DNA of 60,000 bases from Membranipora membranacea. Taxonomy: Eukaryota > Bryozoa > Gymnolaemata > Cheilostomatida > Membraniporidae. The stretch lies in the NCBI GenBank assembly GCA_914767715.1, contig OU612070.1, positions 22,434,025-22,494,024 of the forward strand, read 5' to 3'. Below, piece after piece: positions 1 through 12,636 of this stretch (positions are counted from its first letter, which is position 1; each line of letters starts with the position of its first letter). The position numbers were made by a program, and so were the translations under genes. The notes beneath the pieces are model-generated. The model was given only the letters and a program-made list of their open reading frames with translations. It searched no databases and was not told the DNA's origin.

Positions 1-178
1 CTCATATAAAATATTAGCTCCATGTGACGTTGCGTATTATATGGAGGTATTTTGTCAGAAATTGACAAAAATCGATAGGTACGGTCCTGGGGAAATTAGC
101 CAATAATTGGGCGGAATTCCTTACTCGCTTAGAAACGCTTGAAACTCTGTTTTGAGGTTCGCAATGACGTCCCTATGT
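1..178 (+). repeat. Reference monomer and internal motif map
   Basis: This first complete monomer is used as the ruler. Consensus positions are: a TATA-like A/T tract, tataaaatatt, at 5-15; tgacgt at 25-30 and again at 165-170, the second inside gacgtc at 166-171; an A-tract at 67-71 running into the ClaI-type palindrome atcgat at 71-76; a perfect odd palindrome ccaataattgg at 100-110 (five-base arms around one central a); the palindrome ggaattcc at 113-120, which contains an EcoRI site; and the close direct repeat gaaacgctt/gaaactctg at 132-149. This copy is an uncommon variant, with ccatgtgacg and attatatggagg near 20-47. The same variant recurs at 3915, 7474 and 18504. No functional site has been demonstrated; the motifs are sequence observations only. 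Confidence 0.9.
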
Positions 179-266
179 CTTATATAAACTATTAGCTCCC
201 TGTGACGTTGCGTATTCTATCGAGGTATTTTGCCAGAAATTGACAAAAATCGATAGGTACGGTCCT

Positions 267-528
267 TGGGAAATTAGCCAATAATTGGGCGGAATTCCTT
301 ACTCGCTTAGAAACGCTTGAAACTCTGTTTTGAAGATCGCAATCACGTCCCTATATCTCATATAAAATATTAGCTCCCTGTGATGATGCGTTTTCTATCG
401 AGGTAATTTGCCAGAAATTGACAAAAATCGATAGGTGCGGTCCTGGGGAAATAAGCCAATAATTGGGCGGAATTCCTTACTCGCTTAGAAACGCTTGAAA
501 CTCTGTTTTGAAGTTCGCCATGACGTCC
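267..528 (+). repeat. 262-bp segment identical to 57207-57468
   Basis: Line by line, these 262 bases match 57207-57468 with no difference, and both copies carry the same rare joint variants: aagatcgcaatcacg near 331-346, then tgatgatgcg near 381-390, then gataggtgcgg. The tgatgatgcg variant was not noticed elsewhere in the window. Flanks differ at once: base 266 is t versus g, and base 529 is c versus g. The two copies lie 56,940 bp apart. Confidence 0.9.
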
Positions 529-2399
529 CTATGTCTCATATAAAATATTAGCTCCCTGTGACGTTGCGTATTCTATCGAGGTAATTTGCCAGAAATTGAC
601 AAAAATCGATAGGTACGGTCCTGGGGAAATTAGCCAATAATTGGGCAGAATTCCTTACTCGCTTAGAAACGCTTGAAACTCAGTTTTGATGTCCGCAATG
701 ACGTCCCTATATCTCATATAAAATATTAGCTCCCTGTGACGTTGCGTATTCTATCGAGGTCTTTTGCCAGAAATTGACAAAAATCGATAGGTAGGTCCTG
801 GGGAAATAAGCCAATAATTTGTCGGAACTCCTTACTCGCTTAGAAACGCTTGAAACTCTGTTTTGAAGTTCGCAATGACGTCCCTATATCTCATATAAAA
901 TATTAGCTCCCTCTGACGATGCGTATTCTATCGAGGTATTTTGCCAGAAATTGACAAAAATCGATAGGTACGGTCCTGGGGAAATTAGCCAATAATTGGG
1001 CGGAATTCCTTACTCGCTTAGAAGCGCTTGAAACTCAGTTTTGAGGTTCGCAATGACGTCCGTATGTCTCATATGAAATATTAGCTCCCAGTGACGATGC
1101 GTTTTCTATCGAGGTAATTTGCCAGAAATTGACAAAAATCGATAGGTACGGTCCTGGGGAAATTAGCCAATAATTGGGCGGAATTCCTTACTCGCATAGA
1201 AACGCTTGAAACTCTGTTTTGAAGTTCGCAATGACGTCCCTATATCTCATATAAAATATTAGCTCCCTCTGACGATGCGTACTCAATCGAGGTATTTTGC
1301 CAAAAATTGACAAAAATCGATAGGTACGGTCCTGGGGAAATTAGCCAATAATTGGGCGGAATTCCTTACTCGCTTAGGAACGCTTGAAACTCTGTTTTGA
1401 GGTTCGCAATGACGTCCCTATATCTCATATAAAGTATTAGCTCCCTGTGACGTTGCGTATTCTATCGTGGTATTTTGTTAGAAATTGACAAAAGTCGATA
1501 GGTACGGTCCTTGGGAAATTAGCCAATAATTGGGCGGGATTCCTTACTCGCATAGAAACGCTTGAAACTCTGTTTTGAGGTTCCCAATGACGTCCCTATG
1601 TCTCATATAATATATTAGCTCCCTGTGACGTTGCGTATTCTATCGAGGTATTATGCCAGAAATTGACAAAAATCGATAGGTACGGTCCTGGGGAAATAAG
1701 CCAATAATTTGTCGGAATTCCTTACTCGCTTAGAAACGCTTGAAACTCTGTTTTGAAGTTCGCAATAACGTCCCTATGTCTCATATAAAATATTAGCTCC
1801 CTGTGACGTTGCGTATTCTATCGAGGTATTTTGCCAGAAATTGACAAAAATCGATAGGTAAGGTCCTGGGGAAATTAGCCAATAATTGGGCAGAATTCCT
1901 CACTCGCTTAGAAACGCTTGAAACTCTGTTTTGAAGTTCGCAATGACGTCCCTATATCTCATATAAAATATTAGCTCCCTGTGACGTTGCGTATTCTATG
2001 GAGGTATTTTGTCAGAAATTGACAAAAATCGATAGGTACGGTCCTGGGGAAATTAGCCAATAATTGGGCGGAATTCCTTACTCGCTTAGAAACGCTTGAA
2101 ACTCTGTTTTGAAGATCGCAATGATGTCCCTATATCTCATATAAAATATTAGCTCCCTGTGACGTTGCGTATTCTATGGAGGTATTTTGTCAGAAATTAA
2201 CCAAGATCGATAGGTACGGTCCTGGGGAAATTAGCCAATAATTGGGCGGAATTCCTTACTCGCTTAGAAACGCTTGAAACTCTGTTTTGAAGTTCGCAAT
2301 GACGTCCCTATATCTCATATAAAATATTAGCTCCCTGTGACGTTGCGTATTCTATGGAGGTATTTTGCCAGAAATTGACAAAAATCGATAGGTACGGTC

Positions 2400-4550
2400 C
2401 TGGGGAAGTTAGCCAATAATTGGGCGGAATTCCTTACTCGCTTAGAAGCGCTGGAAACTCAGTTTTGAGGTTCGCAATGACGTCCGTATGTCTCGTATGA
2501 AATATTAGCTCCCTGTGACGATGCGTTTTCTATCGAGGTAATTTGCCAGAAATTGACAAAAATCGATAGGTACGGTCCTGGGGAAATTAGCCAATAATTG
2601 GGCGGAATTCCTTACTCGCTTAGAAACGCTTGAAACTCTGTTTTGAAGTTCGCAATGACGTCCCTATATCTCATATAAAATATTAGCTCCCTCTGACGAT
2701 GCGTACTCTATCGAGGTATTTTGCCAGAAATTGACAAAAATCGATAGGTACGGTCCTGGGGAAATTAGCCAATAATTGGGCGGAATTCCTTACTCGCTTA
2801 GAAACGCTTGAAACTCTGTTTTGAGGTTCGCAATGACGTCCCTATATCTCATATAAAGTATTAGCTCCCTGTGACGTTGCGTATTCTATCGTGGTATTTT
2901 GTTAGAAATTGACAAAAATCGATAGGTACGGTCCTGGGGAAATTAGCCAATAATTGGGCGGGATTCCTTACTCGCTTAGAAACGCTTGAAACTCTGTTTT
3001 GAAGTTCGCAATGACGTCCCTATATCTCATATAAAATATTAGCTCCCTGTGACGTTGCGTATTCTATCGAGGTATTTTGCCAGAAATTGACAAGAATCGA
3101 AAGGTTTGGTCCTGGGGAAATTAGCCAATAATTGGGCGGAATTCCTTACTCTCTTAGAAACGCTTGAAACTCTGTTTTGAGGTTCGCAATGACGTCCCTA
3201 TGTCTCATATAAAATATTAGCTCCCTGTGGCGTTGCGTATTCTATCGAGGTATTATGCCAGAAATTGACAAAAATCGATAGGTACGGTCCTGGGGAAATT
3301 ACCAATAATTGGGCGGAATTCCTTACTCGCTTAGAAACGCTTGGAACTCAGTTTTGAGGTTCGCAATGACGTCCGTGTATCTCATATAAAATATTAGCTA
3401 CCTGTGACGTTGCGTATTCTATCATGGTATTTTGCAAGAAATTGACAAAAATCGATAGGTACGGTCCTGGGGAAATAAGCCAATAATTTGTCGGAATTCC
3501 TTACTCGCTTAGAAACGCTTGAAACTCTGTTTTGAAGTTCGCAATAACGTCCCTATGTCTCATATAAAATATTAGCTCCCTGTGACGTTGCGTATTCTAT
3601 CGAGGTATTTTGCCAGATATTGACAAAAATCGATAGGTACGGTCCTGGGGAAATTAGCCAATAATTGGGCGGAATTCCTTACTCGCTTAGAAACGCTTGA
3701 AACTCTGTTTTGAGGTTCGCAATGACGTCCCTATGTCTCATATAAAATATTAGCTCTCTGTGACGTTGCGTATTCTATGGAGGTCTTTTGCCAGAAATTG
3801 ACAAAAATCGATAGGTACGGTCCTGGGGAAATAAGCCAATAATTGGGCGGAATTCCTTACTCGCTTAGAAACGCTTGAAACTCTGTTTTGAAGTTCGAAA
3901 TGACCACCCTATATCTCATATAAAATATTAGCTCCATGTGACGTTGCGTATTATATGGAGGTATTTTGTCAGAAATTGACAAAAATCGATAGGTACGGTC
4001 CTGGGGAAATTAGCCAATAATTGGGCGGAATTCCTTACTCGCTTAGAAACGCTTGAAACTCTGTTTTGAAGATCGCAATGATGTCCCTATATCTCATATA
4101 AAAAATTAGCTCCCTGTGACGTTGCGTATTCTATGGAGGTATTTTGTCAGAAATTAACAAAGATCGATAGGTACGGTCCTGGGGAAATTAGCCAATAATT
4201 GGGCGGAATTCCTTACTCGCTTAGAAACGCTTGAAACTCTGTTTTGAAGTTCGCAATGACGTCCCTATATCTCATATAAAATATTAGCTCCCTGTGACGT
4301 TGCGTATTCTATGGAGGTATTTTGCCAGAAATTGACAAAAATCGATTGGTACGGTCCTGGGGAAATTAGCCAATAATTGGGCGGAATTCCTTACTCGCTT
4401 AGAAGCGCTTGAAACTCAGTTTTGAGGTTCGCAATGACGTCCGTATGTCTCATATGAAATATTAGCTCCCTGTGACGATGCGTTTTCTATCGAGGTAATT
4501 TGCCAGAAATTGACAAAAATCGATAGGTACGGTCCTGGGGAAATTAGCCA
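2400..4550 (+). repeat. Duplicated block, left copy (offset 3,559 bp)
   Basis: About 12 monomers match 5960-8110 in order at a constant offset of 3,559 bp (20 monomers less 1 bp). Shared landmarks include gaagcgctgg (2445 and 6004), the T1 actc monomer, the T2 tcgtgg monomer, the T3 agaatcgaaagg monomer, the gaaattaccaat deletion and the ccatgtgacg monomer (3915 and 7474). Scattered single-base differences, such as ctgtggcg and ctctcttag in this copy, show that the duplication is not brand new. Confidence 0.8.
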
Positions 4551-7500
4551 ATAATTGGGCGGGATTCCTTAATCGCTTAGAAACGCTTGAAACTCTGTTT
4601 TGAAGTTCGCAATGACGTCCCTAAATCTCATATAAAATATTAGCTCCCTGTGACGTTGCGTATTCTATCGAGGTATTTTGCCAGAAATTGACAAGAATCG
4701 AAAGGTTTGGTCCTGGGGAAATTAGCCAATAATTGGGCGGAATTCCTTACTCGCTTAGAAACGCTTGAAACTCTGTTTTGAGGTTCGCAATGACGTCCCT
4801 ATGTCTCATATAAAATATTAGCTCCCTGTGACGTTGCGTATTCTATGGAGGTCTTTTGCCAGAAATTGACAAAAATCGATAGGTACGGTCCTGGGGAAAT
4901 AAGCCAATAATTGGGCGGAATTCCTTACTCGCTTAGAAACGCTTGAAACTCTGTTTTGAAGTTCGAAATGACCACCCTATATCTCATATAAAATATTAGC
5001 TCCCTGTGACGTTGCGTATTCTATGGAGGTATTTTGCCAGAAATTGACAAAAATCGATAGGTACGGTCCTGGGGAAATAAGCCAATAATTGGGCGGAATT
5101 CCTTACTCGCTTCGAAACGCTTGAAACTCTGTTTTGAGGTTCGCAATGACGTCCCTATGTCTCATATAAAATATTAGCTCCCTGTGACATTGTGTATTCT
5201 ATCGAGGTATTTTGCCAGAAATTGACAAAAATCGATAGGTACGGTCCTGGAGAAATTAGCCATTAATTGGGCGGAACTCCTTACTCGCTTAGAAACGCTT
5301 GAAACTCTGTTTTGAAGTTTGCAATGACGTCTCTATATCTCATATAAAATATTAGCTCCCTTTGACGATGCGTTTTCTATCGAGGTCTTTTGTTAGAAAT
5401 TGACAATAATCGATAGGTGCAGTCGTGGGGAGTTAAGCCAATAATTGGGCGGAATTCCTTACTCGCTTAGAAACGCTTGAAACTCTGTTTTGAAGTTCGC
5501 CATGACGTCCCTCTGTCTCATATAAAATATTAGCTCCCTGTGACGTTGCGTATTCTATCGAGGTATTTTGCCAGAAATTGACAAAAATCGATAGGTACGG
5601 TCCTGGGGAAATTAGCCATTAATTGGGCGGAACTCCTTACTCGCTCAGAAACGCTTGAAACTCTGTTTTGAAGTTTGCAATGACGTCCCCATATCTCATA
5701 TAAAATATTAGCTCCCTTTGAGGATGCGTTTTCTATCGAGGTCTTTTGTTAGAAATTGACAAAAATCGATAGGTACGGTCTTGGGGAAATTAGCCAATAA
5801 TTGGGCGGAATTCCTTACTTGCTTAGAAACGCTTGAAACTCTGTTTTGAGGTTCGCAATGACATCCCTATATCTTATATAAAGTATTAGCTCCCTGTGAC
5901 GTTGCGTATTCTATCATGGTATTTTGCCAGAAATTGACAAAAATCGATAGGTACGGTCCTGGGGAATTTAGCCAATAATTGGGCGGAATTCCTTACTCGC
6001 TTAGAAGCGCTGGAAACTCAGTTTTGAGGTTCGCAATGACGTCCGTATGTCTCATATGAAATATTAGCTCCCTGTGACGATGCGTTTTCTATCGAGGTAG
6101 TTTGCCAGAAATTGACAAAAATCGATAGGTACGGTCCTGGGGAAATTAGCCAATAATTGGGCGGAATTCCTTACTCGCTTAGAAACGCTTGAAACTCTGT
6201 TTTGAAGTTCGCAATGACGTCCCTATATCTCATATAAAATATTAGCTCCCTCTGACGATGCGTACTCTATCGAGGTATTTTGCCAGAAATTGACAAAAAT
6301 CGATAGGTACGGTCCTGGGGAAATTAGCCAATAATTGGGCGGAATTCCTTACTCGCTTAGAAACGCTTGAAACTCTGTTTTGAGGTTCGCAATGACGTCC
6401 CTATATCTCATATAAAGTATTAGCTCCCTGTGACGTTGCGTATTCTATCGTGGTATTTTGTTAGAAATTGACAAAAATCGATAGGTACGGTCCTGGGGAA
6501 ATTAGCCAATAATTGGGCGGGATTCCTTACTCGCTTAGAAACGCTTGAAACTCTGTTTTGAAGTTCGCAATGACGTCCCTATATCTCATATAAAATATTA
6601 GCTCCCTGTGACGTTGCGTATTCTATCGAGGTATTTTGCCAGAAATTGACAAGAATCGAAAGGTTTGGTCCTGGGGAAATAAGCCAATAATTGGGCGGAA
6701 TTCCTTACTCGCTTAGAAACGCTTGAAACTCTGTTTTGAGGTTCGCAATGACGTCCCTATGTCTCATATAAAATATTAGCTCCCTGTGACGTTGCGTATT
6801 CTATCGAGGTATTATGCCAGAAATTGACAAAAATCGATAGGTACGGTCCTGGGGAAATTACCAATAATTGGGCGGAATTCCTTACTCGCTTAGAAACGCT
6901 TGGAACTCAGTTTTGAGGTTCGCAATGACGTCCGTGTATCTCATATAAAATATTAGCTACCTGTGACGTTGCGTATTCTATCATGGTATTTTGCAAGAAA
7001 TTGACAAAAATCGATAGGTACGGTCCTGGGGAAATAAGCCAATAATTTGTCGGAATTCCTTACTCGCTTAGAAACGCTTGAAACTCTGTTTTGAAGTTCG
7101 CAATAACGTCCCTATGTCTCATATAAAATATTAGCTCCCTGTGACGTTGCGTATTCTATCGAGGTATTTTGCCAGATATTGACAAAAATCGATAGGTACG
7201 GTCCTGGGGAAATTAGCCAATAATTGGGCGGAATTCCTTACTCGCTTAGAAACGCTTGAAACTCTGTTTTGAGGTTCGCAATGACGTCCCTATGTCTCAT
7301 ATAAAACATTAGCTCCCTGTGACGTTGCGTATTCTATGGAGGTCTTTTGCCAGAAATTGACAAAAATCGATAGGTACGGTCCTGGGGAAATAAGCCAATA
7401 ATTGGGCGGAATTCCTTACTCGCTTAGAAACGCTTGAAACTCTGTTTTGAAGTTCGAAATGACCACCCTATATCTCATATAAAATATTAGCTCCATGTGA

Positions 7501-9597
7501 CGTTGCGTATTATATGGAGGTATTTTGTCAGAAATTGACAAAAATCGATAGGTACGGTCCTGGGGAAATTAGCCAATAATTGGGCGGAATTCCTTACTCG
7601 CTTAGAAACGCTTGAAACTCTGTTTTGAAGATCGCAATGATGTCCCTATCTCTCATATAAAAAATTAGCTCCCTGTGACGTTGCGTATTCTATGGAGGTA
7701 TTTTGTCAGAAATTAACAAAGATCGATATGTACGGTCCTGGGGAAATTAGCCAATAATTGGGCGGAATTCCTTACTCGCTTAGAAACGCTTGAAACTCTG
7801 TTTTGAAGTTCGCAATGACGTCCCTATATCTCATATAAAATATTAGCTCCCTGTGACGTTGCGTATTCTATGGAGGTATTTTGCCAGAAATTGACAAAAA
7901 TCGATAGGTACGGTCCTGGGGAAATTAGCCAATAATTGGGCGGAATTCCTTACTCGCTTAGAAGCGCTTGAAACTCAGTTTTGAGGTTCGCAATGACGTC
8001 CCTATATCTCATATAAAATATTAGCTCCCTGTGACGATGCGTTTTCTATCGAGGTAATTTGCCAGAAATTGACAAAAATCGATAGGTACGGTCCTGGGGA
8101 AATTAGCCAATAATTGGGCGGAATTCCTTACTCGCTTAGAAACGCTTGAAACTCTGTTTTGAAGTTCGCAATGACGTCCCTATATCTCATATAAAATATT
8201 AGCTCCCTCTGACGATGCGTAGTCTATCGAGGTATTTTGCCAGAAATTGACAAAAATCGATAGGTACGGTCCTGGGGAAATTAGCCAATAATTGGGCGGA
8301 ATTCCTTACTCGCGTAGAAACGCTTGAAACTCTGTTTTGAGGTTCGCAATGACGTCCCTATATCTCATATAAAGTATTAGCTCCCTGTGACGTTGCGTAT
8401 TCTATCGTGGTATTTTGTTAGAAATTGACAAAAATCGATAGGTACGGTCCTGGGGAAATTAGCCAATAATTGGGCGGGATTCCTTAATCGCTTAGAAACG
8501 CTTGAAACTCTGTTTTGAAGTTCGCAATGACGTCCCTATATCTCATATAAAATATTAGCTCCCTGTGACGTTGCGTATTCTATCGAGGTATTTTGCCAGA
8601 AATTGACAAGAATCGAAAGGTTTGGTCCTGGGGAAATTAGCCAATAATTGGGCGGAATTCCTTACTCGCTTAGAAACGCTTGAAACTCTGTTTTGAGGTT
8701 CGCAATGACGTCCCTATGTCTCATATAAAATATTAGCTCCCTGTGACGTTGCGTATTCTATGGAGGTCTTTTGCCAGAAATTGACAAAAATCGATAGGTA
8801 CGGTCCTGGGGAAATAAGCCAATAATTGGGCGGAATTCCTTACTCGCTTAGAAACGCTTGAAACTCTGTTTTGAAGTTCGAAATGACCACCCTATATCTC
8901 ATATAAAATATTAGCTCCCTGTGACGTTGCGTATTCTATGGAGGTATTTTGCCAGAAATTGACAAAAATCGATAGGTACGGTCCTGGGGAAATAAGCCAA
9001 AAATTGGGCGGAATTCCTTACTCGCTTCGAAACGCTTGAAACTCTGTTTTGAGGTTCGCAATGACGTCCCTATGTCTCATATAAAATATTAGCTCCCTGT
9101 GACATTGTGTATTCTATCGAGGTATTTTGCCAGAAATTGACAAAAATCGATAGGTACGGTCCTGGGGAAATTAGCCATTAATTGGGCGGAACTCCTTACT
9201 CGCTTAGAAACGCTTGAAACTCTGTTTTGAAGTTCGCCATGACGTCCCTATGTCTCATATAAAATATTAGCTCCCTGTGACGTTGCGTATTCTATCGAGG
9301 TATTTTGCCAGAAATTGACAAAAATCGATAGGTACGGTCCTGGGGAAATTAGCCATTAATTGGGCGGAACTCCTTACTCGCTTAGAAACGCTTGAAACTC
9401 TGTTTTGAAGTTTGCAATGACGTCCCCATATCTCATATAAAATATTAGCTCCCTTTGAGGATGCGTTTTCTATCGAGGTCTTTTGTTAGAAATTGACAAA
9501 AATCGATAGGTACGGTCTTGGGGAAATTAGCCAATAATTGGGCGGAATTCCTTACTTGCTTAGAAACGCTTGAAACTCTGTTTTGAGGTTCGCAATG
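4200..9597 (+). repeat. About 5.4-kb block repeated at 13.46-20.63 kb
   Basis: This block reappears with the same monomer order, first at an offset of 9,253 bp (atcgattgg at 4341 and 13594) and then at 11,030 bp (4341 to 15371; cctggagaaat near 5247 to 16277; tttgcaatga 9411 to 20441). The change of offset equals the 1,777-bp tandem duplication inside the right copy. The match ends near 9597, where gacgtccc here faces gacatccc at about 20627. Confidence 0.82.
5960..8110 (+). repeat. Duplicated block, right copy (offset 3,559 bp)
   Basis: Partner of 2400-4550. Beyond 8110 it holds two monomers (a T1-like one with gcgtagtct at about 8187 and a T2 one at about 8365) that are missing from the corresponding place near 4.55 kb. 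Similarity then resumes at gggcgggattccttaatc (about 4553 versus 8473). The left copy therefore looks like it lost exactly two monomers after duplication, or the right copy kept the ancestral length. Confidence 0.75.
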
Positions 9598-10320
9598 ACG
9601 TCCCTATATCTCATATAAAATATTAGCTCCCTGTGACGTTGCGTATTCTATCGAGGTATTTTGCCAGAAATTGACAAGAATCGAAAGGTACGGTCCTGGG
9701 GAAATAAGCCAATAATTGGGCGGAATTCCTTACTCGCTTAGAAACGCTTGAAACTCTGTTTTGAGGTTCGCAATGACGTCCCTATGTCTCATATAAAATA
9801 TTAGCTCCCTGTGACGTTGCGTATTCTATCGAGGTATTATGCCAGAAATTGACAAAAATCGATAGGTACGGTCCTGGGGAAATTACCAATAATTGGGCGG
9901 AATTCCTTACTCGCTTAGAAACGCTTGGAACTCAGTTTTGAGGTTCGCAATGACGTCCGTGTATCTCATATAAAATATTAGCTACCTGTGACGTTGCGTA
10001 TTCTATCATGGTATTTTGCAAGAAATTGACAAAAATCGATAGGTACGGTCCTGGGGAAATAAGCCAATAATTTGTCGGAATTCCTTACTCGCTTAGAAAC
10101 GCTTGAAACTCTGTTTTGAAGTTCGCAATAACGTCCCTATGTCTCATATAAAATATTAGCTCCCTGTGACGTTGCGTATTCTATCGAGGTATTTTGCCAG
10201 ATATTGACAAAAATCGATAGGTACGGTCCTGGGGAAATTAGCCAATAATTGGGCGGAATTCCTTATTCGCTTAGAAACGCTTGAAACTCTGTTTTGAGGT
10301 TCGCAATGACGTCCCTATGT

Positions 10321-11212
10321 CTCATATAAAATATTAGCTCCCTGTGACGTTGCGTATTCTATCGAGGTCTTTTGCCAGAAATTGACAAAAATCGATAGGT
10401 ACGGTCCTGGGGAAATTAGCCATTAATTGGGCGGAACTCCTTACTCGCTTAGAAACGCTTGAAACTCTGTTTTGAAGTTTACAATGACGTCCCTATATCT
10501 CATATAAAAAATATTAGCTCCCTTTGACGATGCGTTTTCTATCGAGGTATTTTGTTAGAAATTGACAAAAATCGATAGGTGCAGTCGTGGGGAGTTAAGC
10601 CAATAATTGGGCGGAATTCCTTACTCACTTAGAAACGCTTGAAACTCTGTTTTGAAGTTCGCCATGACGTCCCTATGTCTCATATAAAATATTAGCTCCC
10701 TGTGACGTTGCGTATTCTATCGAGGTATTTTGCCAGAAATTGACAAAAATCGATAAGTACGGTCCTGGGGAAATAAGCCAATAATTGGGCGGAATTCCTT
10801 ACTCGCTTAGAAACGCTTGAAACTCAGCTTTGAAGTTCGCAATGACGTCCCTATATCTCATATAAAATATTAGCTCCCTGTGACGTTGCGTATTCTATCG
10901 AGGTAATTTGCCAGAAATTGACAAAAATCGATAGGTACGGTCCTGGGGAAATTGGCCAATAATTGGGCAGAATTCCTTACTCGCTTAGAAACGCTTGAAA
11001 CTCAGTTTTGATGTCCGCAATGACGTCCCTATATCTCATATAAAAAATTAGCTCCCTGTGACGTTGCGTCTTCTATCGAGGTCTTTTGCCAGAAATTGAC
11101 AAAAATCGATAGGTACGGTCATGGGGAAATAAGCCAATAATTTGTCGGAATTCCTTACTCGCTTAGAAACGCTTGAAACTCTGTTTTGAAGTTCGCAATG
11201 ACGTCCCTATAT
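10321..11212 (+). repeat. M5 five-monomer cassette, copy 1
   Basis: Five monomers in fixed order: M5a (tcgaggtctttt, gccattaatt, agtttacaatg), M5b (cctttgacgatg, ggtgcagtcgtgg, ctcacttag), M5c (gataagtacgg, ctcagctttgaag), M5d (ggtaatttgcc, gaaattggcc, gggcagaattcc, ttttgatgtccg) and M5e (aaaaaattagc, gcgtcttc, ggtcatgggg, tttgtcgg). This copy has two extra a's in M5b (catataaaaaatatt), so its length is 892 rather than 890 bp. Confidence 0.85.
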
Positions 11213-11746
11213 CTCATATAAAATATTAGCTCCCTGTGACGTTGCGTATTCTATCGAGGTCTTTTGTTAGAAATTGACAAAAATCGATAGGTACGGTCTT
11301 GGGGAAATTAGCCAATAGTTGGGCGGAATTCCTTACTCGCTTAGAAACGCTTGAAACTCTTTTTTGAGGTTCCCAATGACGTCCCTATGTCTCATATAAT
11401 ATATTAGCTCCCTGTAACGTTGCGTATTCTATCGAGGTATTATGCCAGAAATTGACAAAAATCGATAGGTACGGTCCTGGGGAAATTAGCCAATAATTGG
11501 GCGGAATTCTTTACTCGCTTAGAAACGCTTGAAACTCAGTTTTGACGTCCGCAATGACGTCCCTATATCTCATATAAAATATTAGCTCCCTGTGACGTTG
11601 CGTATTCTATCGAGGTATTTTGCCAGCAATTGACTAAAATCGATAGGTACGGTCCTGGGGAAATTAGCCAATAATTGGGCGGAATTCCTTACTCGCTTAG
11701 AAACGCTTGAAACTCTGTTTTGAGGTTCGCAATGACGTCCCTATGT

Positions 11747-12636
11747 CTCATATAAAATATTAGCTCCCTGTGACGTTGCGTATTCTATCGAGGTCTTTTG
11801 CCAGAAATTGACAAAAATCGATAGGTACGGTCCTGGGGAAATTAGCCATTAATTGGGCGGAACTCCTTACTCGCTTAGAAACGCTTGAAACTCTGTTTTG
11901 AAGTTTACAATGACGTCCCTATATCTCATATAAAATATTAGCTCCCTTTGACGATGCGTTTTCTATCGAGGTATTTTGTTAGAAATTGACAAAAATCGAT
12001 AGGTGCAGTCGTGGGGAGTTAAGCCAATAATTGGGCGGAATTCCTTACTCACTTAGAAACGCTTGAAACTCTGTTTTGAAGTTCGCCATGACGTCCCTAT
12101 GTCTCATATAAAATATTAGCTCCCTGTGACGTTGCGTATTCTATCGAGGTATTTTGCCAGAAATTGACAAAAATCGATAAGTACGGTCCTGGGGAAATAA
12201 GCCAATAATTGGGCGGAATTCCTTACTCGCTTAGAAACGCTTGAAACTCAGCTTTGAAGTTCGCAATGACGTCCCTATATCTCATATAAAATATTAGCTC
12301 CCTGTGACGTTGCGTATTCTATCGAGGTAATTTGCCAGAAATTGACAAAAATCGATAGGTACGGTCCTGGGGAAATTGGCCAATAATTGGGCAGAATTCC
12401 TTACTCGCTTAGAAACGCTTGAAACTCAGTTTTGATGTCCGCAATGACGTCCCTATATCTCATATAAAAAATTAGCTCCCTGTGACGTTGCGTCTTCTAT
12501 CGAGGTCTTTTGCCAGAAATTGACAAAAATCGATAGGTACGGTCATGGGGAAATAAGCCAATAATTTGTCGGAATTCCTTACTCGCTTAGAAACGCTTGA
12601 AACTCTGTTTTGAAGTTCGCAATGACGTCCCTATAT
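11747..12636 (+). repeat. M5 five-monomer cassette, copy 2
   Basis: Same five monomers as 10321-11212, lying 1,426 bp downstream (eight monomers plus the 2-bp indel). The intervening three monomers (11213-11746) are of other types. The next monomer downstream differs (cctctgacgatgcgtattc here, tcgaggtcttttgttag after copy 1), so the repeated segment ends at about 12637. Confidence 0.85.
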
